From contig MU119779.1 in NCBI GenBank assembly GCA_014904845.1, positions 1 to 19,705 on the forward strand: a stretch of 19,705 nt of DNA, given 5' to 3'. Shown here piece after piece: positions 10,244 through 19,482 of the stretch. A program made the translations under genes and the position numbers. The notes beneath the pieces were generated by a model that saw nothing but the letters and a program-made list of their open reading frames with translations, was not told the origin of the DNA and did not search any database. How positions within the stretch are numbered: the stretch's first letter is position 1; every line of letters begins with the position of its first letter. Origin of the DNA: Acephala macrosclerotiorum (taxonomy: Eukaryota; Ascomycota; Leotiomycetes; Helotiales; Mollisiaceae).

Positions 10244-10617
10244 AATAGCAGCTCTGCAGGAAATATCAATGGGCTGCGATTGATCGTAAATTCAGCTGGA
10301 GCCTGATTTTGAGTGAAAACGAACAGAAAGAGGATAAAAGGATTTATGAGTTTAAGATATCCTGTGGCTGTGTAAGACATTCAGCTTAAGGCATTGCTGA
10401 AAGTTAGGTGCATTGAGGCGAAATGCCTTGCATGTGCGCTGACTAATTACTCATAGTTTAGATACTCAGTGAGGGATACAGAGTTGAAGACTTCGGTATC
10501 TTTCAAAATTCATCGACCAATGAAACAATTCATCAAAATACGACAGCAAATCGGGTGTAGACTTGCCATTGCTTCATTCCTTAAGAAATCTAGGTTTCCC
10601 ACTTCGTTGCTTCCTGA

Positions 10618-10625
10618 CACGTGAC
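10618..10625 (-). promoter_or_regulatory. E-box/Cbf1-type site GTCACGTG
   Basis: Third copy of the octamer, 375 bp upstream of the ATG of the unknown gene, again reading GTCACGTG on that gene's coding strand. Confidence 0.42.
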
Positions 10626-11069
10626 CAAAGAGTGACAATGTCAACGTCCTACAATTGAACCCTCTCGACCGCACTTTCTACTCATAGACTGAGCTACTAA
10701 TGGGGGTTATTTCCGAGGCAATTGATAGTGTCTCCTGAACTTACGTACAATTCCGAATGATACATGGCCATCCACGAATCTTTAGAAGATGTGTACGGAA
10801 ACGCGATCAAAAGTCACAAGACTACAGGTTATCAAACATTGTAAGGTCACTAAAGGAGGATCCTCTTTCGCTGAAACTCTCTGTAATCGCAGCGTTACGT
10901 GCTGGAAGCCCATTTTCGGACATTCGTCCTCATTAGTGGTAATCCCCTGTATTTGCAGGGCAGGATATCACTCGCTAAGAGAGCCTGTGAGAAGCAGAAG
11001 TTTTAGTGACTAAGCCCTGAATTTGCTGTGCCAGCTTATGATCTATCGATGTCCTGTAAATCAGACGTG

Positions 11070-11309
11070 AGGCCTTGTAATCCTGGGACTTTTGACCACG
11101 TCCTCCATACCTAGGTCGCCTATCCAGCCCCTGAATGCCCAAGCGAAGCCCCTTAAGCTTATTAGCGAGCTGGAACTTCATTCCCCAACTCCTTGGCCGT
11201 CTATTATACCACGCGATTAACGATACTACGAATATGGTTTTTCATATACACATGTGATAGATAATGACTCTCTGTTCGAAAATATTAAACTCAGCTCTTG
11301 CATACAGAA
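11070..11309 (+). repeat. Diverged direct repeat, copy B
   Basis: Partner of copy A at 6850-7064, same orientation, slightly longer because of small insertions. Anchor blocks: AAGCTT 11155-11160, ACTCCTTGG 11188-11196, ACGATACT 11220-11227, GACTCTC 11266-11272, TTCGAA 11275-11280, CAGCTCTTGCA 11292-11302. Order and spacing follow copy A. Confidence 0.7.
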
Positions 11310-11522
11310 TCTTTTCAAGAGGTAAGGCAGTCGGTCGGAACCCGGCGGCATGTCACTAAGCTTCCATCGTCAGGTTTGAAAGCGGAACAAGTCAAAAAGA
11401 ACTCAGCGAAACGCTCTTCAAGAATATCAACCTATAAGGACCTGTAGGGGCAACATCGAAAAGCGTCGGGGTGACATACTGCGACTGAAAATGCCAGAGG
11501 GACCGACATTTCTTTCTCCTTG

Positions 11523-11565
11523 CCCCACAATCTCCCAATGCTTCACCACCCCCACTAATCCGGGG
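11523..11565. promoter_or_regulatory. Cluster of three CreA-like GC boxes
   Basis: Within 43 bp there are CCCCAC (11523-11528), CCCCAC (11550-11555) and CCGGGG (11560-11565). Each fits the SYGGRG consensus of the carbon-catabolite repressor CreA/Cre1 on one strand. They lie 128-170 bp upstream of the ATG of an esterase-type gene, a plausible place for carbon control of a secreted hydrolase. The motif is short and common, so this is only suggestive. Confidence 0.3.
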
Positions 11566-11692
11566 AAGTTGTCGGTGCAGCCCCCGAACAAGCACATGCG
11601 CCCCAGATTTTCATAAGTCAAACATCTACATCATGGTACCCAATGATGAAATTGTACCTGCAGATTGATAGCTTTATCGTTCATCTCACAAC

Positions 11693-13665
11693 ATGCTGCT
11701 CAACATCGCCACGTTAATTCTCGCTTTTGCAGCAGCAATTGTCGCATCACCAGTAGCTCCATCTAACCAACATTAACACCATGGATCTCATCACCAAGCG
11801 GGTCCACGAGTGAGCATTAAAAACGGAACACCTGAAGGATTTCGACTCCCTGCATTCAATGATGACGTTTTCCTGGGTGTTCCTTTCGCAGCTCCTCCGG
11901 TGGGCGTCTTGAGGTTGAGACGTCCTGTGTCTTACCAGAATTCGTGGAAGGGCGTGAGAAATGCTACAGTCAGGAGCCCAGGTTGTCCTGGTTATGCTGG
12001 ATTTGATATTGGTTTGAAATTAGGAGAAGGTGTGCAAGTATCACTGTAGTCGTAAATTACTCGTGCTGACCTGCATCCTAGATTGTTTGACAGTGGACAT
12101 TGTCAAACTTTCTGGTACAGAGCCAAATGCAGGCTTACCGATACTGGTTTGGATATACAATGGAGGTATTACATTGGAAAGTTCTGTCTCTCGCTGAACT
12201 TTGTTGCTGACAGGACACAGGATTCGATGCCGGAGGAAGCGCGGATCCAAGATACAATACCTCCTACCTCGTCAATGCATCAGTCGCGATTCACAAACCT
12301 ATCACAATAGTCTCGATCAATTATCGCGTGGGAGGCTAAAGATTCTTAGCCTCTAAGGAGGTTGTTGCTGCTGGTGAATCTAATATCGGTCTCTCCGACC
12401 AAAGGCTAGCCTTGAAATGGATACAAGAGAACATTTGTGCATTTGGAGAGGATCCCGAAAAGGTCACCATCTCAGGGGAAAGTGTTGGTGGTTTCAGTGT
12501 TGGATATCATCTTACAGCTTTTGGTGGGAAGCATGACAACCCTTTCAGAGCTGCCATCTTGCAGAGTGGAAATTCTCTTAGCCCTAGAAGTATGAGAAAG
12601 CACCCCACTCCCCTCATCTCGTGCTAACCACTAGATAGTAAACTCTGTCTCGCAACTAAATACTACTTACCAGCCGATATACAGTAATGTCACCGAGACT
12701 GTTGGTTGCTCCAACGCAACTGATACATTTGCCTGCCTTCGAACTGTCCTATATGAAACCCTGTTTGCTGCCTTCTCACCATTTGTGATGACGCCGATCT
12801 TGGATGGCGAATTCCTTACACGACTACCCTCGGAATTATTCGCCAAAGGTCTCGTTACTGACGTCGCAATCCTTGTAGGATCCAACACAGACGAAGGCAC
12901 TGCAACGTTCTTCGGACCTCGAGATACTCTCCACACAGATGAGGATGTGCATACTCTGGTATCAGGAATGGGAAATGGTCTCAACAATGCCACTGTCTCG
13001 AGAATAATGGAGCTATATCCAGATGATCCCGCCCAAGGATGTCCCTTCAATACCGGACCCGAACGTTTTGCTTCTCAGGGATACATGTACAAGCGAGGTG
13101 CTCTCATTGTTGGAGACGAAGTCATACATGCTGGACGTCGATTTATTACCAAGTACGACTCTTCGCTTGATTCCAGGACACGAAAGCCAGTCTACAACTA
13201 TCGCTTCGATCAATCTCCTTGGAACGGAATTGAGGTGTTGGTTGCCACTGTGCACCTGTTTACTCAACTCATTACTCAGAGGTATTTCCATCTTCCAGGA
13301 TTCATTGCCTCTGCTAACTCGCTCCAAAGATCTGTTTCGTGTTCAACATTGATCCCAGCGTTAGCACCAACAACGCAAATTGGATTGGTCCGTATCCTGA
13401 CTACTATGAGTTGTCTACTCTGATGTCGAGATCATGGATCTCCTTCGTCCACGATCTTGACCCGAATAATCATGGCGTTCGAGGCGTTCCTAAATGGCCA
13501 GAATATTCGAAAAGTCCAAGCAATATTGTGTTTCGTGCTAATGGCGCTGAAGTAGAACTGGACAACTGGAAAAGCGAGTAGTTGGAGTTTTGGGGCGAGA
13601 TCTGGGGCAACTTGAAGACACGAGGGAGCACACCGACTTACCCCACACTTTGCGACCCCGCCTGA
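11693..13665 (+). pseudogene. Second type-B carboxylesterase, five exons, broken
   Basis: Secreted carboxylesterase type-B (alpha/beta-hydrolase) of a different subfamily from the one at 364. Signal peptide MLLNIATLILAFAAAIVAS. Exons are 11693-12029, 12082-12165, 12221-12589, 12639-13281 and 13330-13665; introns are 52, 55, 49 and 48 nt with good splice sites. Motifs in order: FLGVPFAAPPVG, GEDCLTVDIV across intron 1, WIYNGGFDAGGSADPRYN across intron 2, GESVGG with the nucleophile Ser (family GESAGG), NTDEG with the acid residue, and HYSEI with the His next to intron 4. Damage: TAA 11774-11776 just after the signal peptide, TAA 12337-12339 inside NYRVGG-x-RFLAS, a one-base deletion near 13253 that shifts the segment before the His exon, and TAG 13579-13581 where Gln fits, 28 codons before the natural stop TGA 13663-13665. 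Counting that lost base, the exons sum to exactly 590 codons, so the model is consistent. Confidence 0.9.
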
Positions 13666-13982
13666 CCTGGGTGTATCTTCTAAATATCGCAACAATTGAA
13701 CGTTTCACTAAAGTTAAAATTTATTTCTGGCTGCCTTGGAGTGCGCCTCTTTCAATTCTAATAATCTTATTTGATTGCAATGCACTGCGTTGAAGGTAGG
13801 GCACTGAGGGCAGTACCTCTTGCTAAACTTAGGGGTTCGCTTTGGACTTCTGAGAGCATGGAGTGAATAGGGATGAATCACGCGAAAAATTCGTGGTATA
13901 GCATGGGAACTTGTATAATTTTCCTCAAAGCAACAAGTGAGCTCTTCGGATGCGCAAATTTGCGTAATTTTACCCCCATTTC
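13666..13982. other. Gap between convergent pseudogene ends
   Basis: About 317 bp between the 3' ends of the second esterase (+) and the glycoside hydrolase relic (-). No gene, repeat or RNA is supported here. Confidence 0.5.
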
Positions 13983-14730
13983 TCAAAGCTCCAACTTCGG
14001 AAGGACAACAGAAGGTAGCTCTCCCATATGCAACTTCGCACTCCCATACGGCACCAACTTCGCCCAAAACGGACTTCCAACTAACGTCACAGGATCCGGT
14101 GGCAGATCTGCAGTACCCTTCGCCTCGGGCCACTCAATCTCTTGCGCAGCCGCCAAAATCGCTAATAGTGGCGCGCCACATGCATATATCGGGTTGGGCA
14201 ATGCTTGTCCTTCTTAAGAGAAGACTCGAAGCGCGGCTGTGAAAGATCGATTGCAATATTCCAAGGCATTATAGGTAAGAGAGTGTGACCTAGAGCTCGT
14301 GGATCTGTTTCGTTTGCTGGTATTGGCTCGTGTGAAGACCAGTTGCGAACTGGGGAGGCTGTCGTGTTATACCCGATGTCAAGAGCGTAGAGCAAGGCAC
14401 CGTCATATATTGCTACAGTATTATTTGGCTTGGAGAGAATTCGAATCTCCGCTTCTAGAGTGATTTCGACCCCAGTCTGGCCTGGTGGAATCTGAATTTT
14501 CTAGAGCGAGGTTGTTATCGAGGGATTCAATGCTTAGACATGCCCTCCATTTATTCTGATAGTCGAGTTTGGTCGAACCCACTCAGGAATGCGGGCGTAA
14601 AAGTTCAGGCTTGTCTTCGAATCGATGGTATACTTCAGGACAGGTCCGAATGGATATGAGGTTTCGCATGTGATCATTACGTCGGATCCTCCGATCTTCG
14701 TGGAGACGGAAGCAGGGATGAGGAACAGGT

Positions 14731-14754
14731 GGAGAATACCGGAGTATACCGGAG
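14731..14754. repeat. 10-bp tandem duplication in coding exon
   Basis: GGAGAATACC is followed directly by GGAGTATACC and then GGAG. The unit length of 10 moves the reading frame of the minus-strand hydrolase from the one carrying RCTVNHEQALPKF to the one carrying ILHLFLIPASVSTKIGG. Removing one unit joins the two frames as DSGILHLF. Confidence 0.85.
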
Positions 14755-14825
14755 TCTGCTGTCGAGACGAAAGATGAGATGACAAATTTTGGCAGTGCTT
14801 GTTCATGATTGACAGTGCAACGTGG

Positions 14826-14877
14826 CTGTGGGTACACGCGATCAGTTCAAAATGCGCAAAGTAGAGGAGTGACTTAT
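14826..14877 (-). other. Intron with mutated donor (AT in place of GT)
   Basis: On the minus strand the exon ends GLEPNF and the next bases are ATAAGT, which would be a perfect GTAAGT donor but for its first base. The acceptor CCCACAG and a GAACTGATC branch region are intact, the length is 52 nt and splicing would be phase 0 into PRCTVNHE. The change is G to A after T on the coding strand, equal to CpA to TpA on the other strand. Confidence 0.75.
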
Positions 14878-16255
14878 AAAGTTAGGCTCCAACCCAAATA
14901 CGTTGCTGTAGCTGGCAACATTGTAGAAGGGCCTTCCCGTGAGGCTCTAGGACCACGGCTGATTCGTCTGTGTGACGTATTGGTGAGACCAAAAGTCAGG
15001 GCTGATCATAGCAGGAAGAACATTGAAAGCTGCTAGCTCAGCTCTGTCCGCGAAAGAATTATCCCCAATCAATCTGTAGAGATAGGATAGCGAGAACATT
15101 GTCTCTACAGCCATACGAAGCTCCGATCTTTAGACAAAAGATCAGCATGGTCTTGAAAGAGTGGGAATAGAGCGTTCGTTACCCGCGTTGTGGACTTGTG
15201 CCACCGATGTACTCGTCCGCTATGATTGTTCTAGAATTTGACCCTTGGTAATTGAAAGGCATGTTGACGGTACCACGAGTCTGCTCAACAAGACTCGAAT
15301 TCTTCGTCATTCGATATAGCTGCGCTATGTATCTCAACCCTTGACACCTATCAGCACTTAGACCAGGTGCAACTTCACTTAGCTTACCTTGGGCCATGTT
15401 CACTCCATGTTCGAATTTCGACAGAACTTTCACAAGAGGTGTGCCTTCAGTAGGGAAAACTCCATCGACAAAGAAAGTAGTCCAATCCCATTTTGCAAGC
15501 ACTGTACCTGACCACACCAAATTCATAGTCTCCCAGATGAGTTCCTGATTTCCACGAGGATGGGTTTCGTACAACCATTGAAGAGTGGTTGATAATTCGT
15601 GAGCACGTGCTACACCAAATCCGTATGGGTCGAAATCGTCGCCTGACTGCTGTATAAATCCAGTGTAGTTGTTTTTCAACATGCTGCTTGCGATGACGAC
15701 AAATCTATGCATCGCTGTGACGATCTTGTCTTCTTGAGCTGGGTCTGCGATTGCATGGTTCTGAGTGTACAATCAGTATATCTCGCTCTGCGGAGTGCTG
15801 TGTTCACGGACCATTATGCCTTGAAGAAGCAAGCATCTCGCCCAAATACCTCTCATCTGCCGAGTGGTTTCCGGACCAAGGCAACCATCTTCCGCTTGAT
15901 GTTCCAGAACATAGTCGAGAAATTGATTCGATTGCGACTTCAATCTTCCATCATCCAACACATATGCCAGAGGAACATTAGCGTTGTACCAGTAAGATGC
16001 AGATTCGTGCAGCTCGCTGTACTCCTCCGTCCCACCAGCCAGGTACTTCCTCTCACATACAGTATAAATCGAACAAATTACCAGCTACGCAGAGCCCTGG
16101 AGAGTGCGCTGGTCTTTGATCCATCCCTGTGACTTGACTTCTCCGATTGGGTGTAGGTTATAGGTGTAGGGTACAACTTTTTGGAAGTTAGCCCGGACAT
16201 CAAGCACATGCCAGTGACGACTTACGAGTATTCGAAGCATTACTAAGTGAGCCAT

Positions 16256-16711
16256 TTGAAGAGTTCAACATTATCGATGTTGATGAGAAGACTAAGGGGG
16301 ATCTGATAAGACAGAAAAACGAAAAGGCTAGACGAGGTTGCCGCATAGTCGCCAAGAATAACACTTGCTATGTCCTAGACCGGAATTTCGCCCCAGGAGC
16401 TGCTCTATTTGAATTCGGAAGCCTTCTAAAACAAAGGTCACGAAAACTTACAAGTATAATTGTATTAGAAAATCTCAGGTAACGGATACAAAGTATCGGA
16501 ATTGACATCGGGGTAAATACCGGCCCGGGAGCCGGGAGAAAATCGCAAGCGAAGTTTTGGGGGCTGAAAATAGGGGGGAAATACGGGTAACTTGGACGAA
16601 TTTTCCGTACCTCATGTACTTGCGCCGATCTTAAAGCCCCCCCAGAGAGACAGCGAGATTGAAACTCTTGGTGAGATGACTCTTGCCCTTGAAGCCGGCA
16701 GTGTTCCCTAA
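16256..16711. other. Intergenic region with GC-rich patch
   Basis: This holds the upstream flank of the hydrolase relic and the 3' flank of the ankyrin gene. A patch of G- and C-runs lies at 16515-16580 and a C-run near 16637. The minus frame at 16368-16757 overlaps the ankyrin 3' end and shows no domain. No gene is supported. Confidence 0.5.
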
Positions 16712-19389
16712 TTACTCTTCCCTTGCGAAAAGTCCCAAGATTGCTTGCTTCCCACAAGCGGCCGCGACATCTAACGCGCTGATACCCTTCTTATTGCGGC
16801 CCCTCGGATCCACTCCCCGCGCCATCAACTCTTTGAACAGCCATACTCCATCCGGCTCGGTCCCATCCTCCTCTTGTCTTCCAGCAACAGCATGTAACAG
16901 CGTGTCTCCCTCATGATTCACCGCCAAAACGTCATGCTCATCAAACATCTGTCGAACGTCTTTCTCCGCCGGCGGATCAATACGGATATAATCGCTTCGC
17001 GCCTTCACCCGTTTGACATACGGGAACAGAGGTGTATTTCCCAGGTTATCGAGTGCATTGCGCTCACAGCCCTCATCGACCAGACGCTGGTATAGAACCT
17101 TAAATTCAGCCAGAAGATCTATTTGGACTTTGCGTCCATGATTGCGTTCTCGGAACTCTGCTCCGTCGGCCGGGCTGAGATAGACAAGGTCAGGTGCGAG
17201 CAGGTGCAAGGCAGTTTCTCCATTGGGACCTCTGAACAGAGGGTCTGCGCCAACAGAAACTAAAGGCCTGGCCAAGTCCAGCTTCTTGTGATAGTATGGG
17301 CTACTAAGAGCATAGTAGAGAGGCGTGAGGCCGGATCTGTTCTTAGCAGAGGCGGTGGCACCGTTTTCCAAGAGCAAAGCGACGGTTTTGACGAGCTCAG
17401 CTTGAGCAGCGAGGTGAAGAGGTGTTGAGCCATCCTTGTCTGTTGCGTGAACATTTGAGCCCGCGAGTATTAGTTCACTCGGTGTGGATTCGTCTTCCAT
17501 GACGCGCGCAGAATTGTGCAAAGGAGAGCATGCTAAAATTAAGGGAGTACGGTTTTTCGAATCTTTGATCTCAAGACCTACCCCAGATTTCAAAATGGGT
17601 GAAATAAGACCATGGAAGGTAGCGATCTGATGAATGACTGTGCTTTTTCCGTCTTGAAGCTTCATGGTGGGGTCTGCTCCATGTTGAAGTAGAACGGTCA
17701 TGATTGCTTCTCGGGCAATCCTTGACTTTGGCTCTCTTATTGCAAGACCATCTTTTACGGCAGCAGATAAAAGCGGCGTTTCTACCTTGGGACCTCTACC
17801 CCACTTCTTTGGTGTTTCTGGGTGGTATATGGCGTTGACATTTGCCCCAGCATCAACAACTGCGGCAACGCTTTCCGGATCCTCACTCTCAATAGCAGCA
17901 AAGATGGCAGGCCGTCTGCCAAGGGTAATATCAGCCCCATAGTCTAGAAGTCTCTGGATCAATTTAGAGTTCCGTCCGGCTTCCAGAGCTGCTATGAGAG
18001 GGGTGGAACCATTTTCTGGGGATAGCGCGTTGATATTTGCGCCGTGTCGAAGTATGACCTCCAAAGTTTCGTCTCGCCAGAAACCGGGCCTCCATGAACC
18101 ACTCTTCTTTCCGTTGAGCGCGCATTGCAGGGCAGTGTTCCCGTCTGCGTCTGTCAATTCTAGATCTGCTCCTGCCTTGCATAGAGACTCAAGAGCTGAG
18201 ATATTCCACCACTGTTCGCCCATGGCGAGGATGTGTGCTGCTGTATATGACGGTATAGGATCCCCAGTGGATCTACGCCGTGAATCATTAACCTCTTTAT
18301 ATGATGTATTCACATTGATGCCTGACTCAATCAGCAACTCAAATATCTGGATATTTGATTGCTCTCTAGTAGTTGCGACGTGAAGCAATGGAGGGGAGAA
18401 GATATTCAAGTCCTTGACATGGCGAGCTAGGACTTTCATCATCGAAACGAGACCCCAGTGTGCAATGGTGTGCACGGGCGTCAGGCCCTCAGGCCCAAGG
18501 ACTGTTGGATCTACTCCAGCGCTTAGGAGAGAATCAAACAATGCTTCGTTTCCGAAGGAGATGGCGGTTTGAAGAGTCGTATAGGCGTCAGCGTTCTCAA
18601 TATCTGTACTCTCAACAATCATCTCCCGGGCAGTTCTTCTTATAGAATACCATTGATCTGCTAGGAGATGTTGCACGTCGGCCCTCTGCCTAATTAATGA
18701 GAGCACTTCTGCTGCTTCCTCGGAACCTAGAAGTATAGCAACATCATATGCTGTTTGACCAGACTTACTGCGTATTGCAGGGTCTGCACCAGCTGACAAG
18801 AGTAACCGAGCAACGTCTCGTACCGAACGCGCTTCCTTCTCATTGCCAATGGCCAATCTTAAGTTCCACTGGACCCCATGAATTGGGCTTTCTTTCCTCG
18901 TATCCATGAAAATTCCCAGTCTTTCCATCCCAGAGGGCACGTCTCTGTAGTGCGGTGGTTCCTCGTCCTTTCGCTGATTTCTAAGTTGAGTAGTGTTTAC
19001 GTTATGCTCTGCGCAGGCGTGTAGGGGAGTCATGCCTCGCTTATCCCTGACGTTAGGGTTCGCCCCAGACTGCAACAGGTAAAAGACGGATTCCGAGTTC
19101 CCTGAGCACGTAGCGTAATGCAAAGGAGTGCGACCTGTTTCATCCTTTAGGTCTACCGCCCAGCAATTTTCTCTGTATAATCTGCACAGGAGACCAACGA
19201 CATTGCTTTTTGCAGCTATAGCAGCGAAGTGCAGGGCATTGCGAGAGTCGTTCGCCTGAGCTCGAGGATCTGCTCCGGCTTGTATGAACTTCCAAGTGTT
19301 GATTTCCGATGTCGAAGCAGCACAATGGATGGCCATCAACCCCTCATTATCCCGTGCATGTAGGTCGAGTCCTAGGTGATCCTGTAATA
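16712..19389 (-). CDS. Ankyrin-repeat protein, 3' part, 5' end cut off by a transposon
   Basis: An uninterrupted frame of about 890 codons made almost entirely of ankyrin repeats, which are protein-binding scaffolds. At least 15 repeat cores can be read, including GRTPLHYATCSGN, KRGMTPLHACAEHN, SGQTAYDVAI, EGLTPVHTIAHWG, DGNTALQCAL, NGSTPLIAALEAG, DGSTPLHLAAQAE, SGLTPLYYALSS, NGETALHLLA, EGDTLLHAVA and KGISALDVAAACGKQ, each followed by LL-x-x-GADP-type loops. The C-terminus ends GLFAREE at TAA 16712-16714. There is no natural N-terminus. Going upstream the frame already reads a repeat (LDLHARDNEGLMAIHCAAS) when it meets the transposon end at 19390. An in-frame ATG at 19336 could start a shortened product. 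Such arrays in ascomycetes are often the C-terminal part of NLR-like proteins with NACHT or other N-terminal domains; that part, if any, lies beyond the transposon. Confidence 0.88.
19388..19389. mobile_element. Presumed TA target site of the pogo-like insertion
   Basis: The dinucleotide TA directly precedes the terminal CAGTCAAACCTCG. Pogo/Tigger and other Tc1/mariner elements insert at TA and duplicate it. The other TA copy would be beyond the right edge. Confidence 0.55.
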
Positions 19390-19482
19390 CAGTCAAACCT
19401 CGCCATAAGGATGGCCTTCGGAGACAATAAAATTAAGGATATATTGAGGTATTCTTATATCAAAAATGACGTAATCAAAGCT

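Larger units (their letters stand above)
10244..11692. other. Long intergenic region between divergent genes
   Basis: About 1.45 kb without a supportable gene. It holds the upstream region of the unknown minus-strand gene (10244 to about 11000), with the GTCACGTG motif; copy B of the direct repeat; and the upstream region of the second esterase, with three CreA-like GC boxes. Frames at 10789-11013, 10975-11181 and 11392-11621 show no domain, signal peptide or family resemblance. Confidence 0.5.
13983..16255 (-). pseudogene. Decayed glycoside hydrolase, DUF1680/GH127-like
   Basis: Relic of a fungal six-hairpin type glycosidase. Family assignment is from memory of fungal DUF1680-type proteins, whose bacterial members are beta-L-arabinofuranosidases. 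Minus-strand exons are 16255-15812, 15760-15183, 15127-14878 and 14825-13983, about 702 codons after allowing for two indels. Landmarks: HPIGEVKSQGWIKDQ, GGTEEYSELHES, FVVIASSMLKNNYTGF, MAVETMFSLSYLYRLIGD, RCTVNHEQALPKF (the family motif is CC-x-x-N; the first Cys is Arg here), FYARIPEWVRP, YDGALLYALDIG and LVPYGSAKLHMGELP. Damage: TAG 16085-16087, TAG 14947-14949, TAA 14534-14536, TAG 14501-14503, an AT instead of GT donor at 14877, a 10-bp tandem duplication at 14731-14750, a one-base loss near 14202, and an unclear N-terminal part around 16050-16090. The start at 16255 is the first ATG in frame; it lacks a convincing signal peptide, so an upstream exon may be missing. Certain as a relic, moderate on family. 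Confidence 0.75.

Noticed and set aside
11392..11621. Minus-strand frames of 64-67 codons upstream of the second esterase
   Set aside because: Low-quality composition, no motif, and located over the esterase promoter.
13873..14242. Two overlapping plus-strand frames of 101-114 codons
   Set aside because: They are antisense to the last exon of the hydrolase relic, where the minus strand reads family motifs such as LVPYGSAKLHMGELP.
14432..14452. GAGAATTCGAATCTC-like sequence resembling a tRNA T-arm
   Set aside because: It lies inside the coding frame of the hydrolase relic (EIRIL) and the flanks form no cloverleaf.
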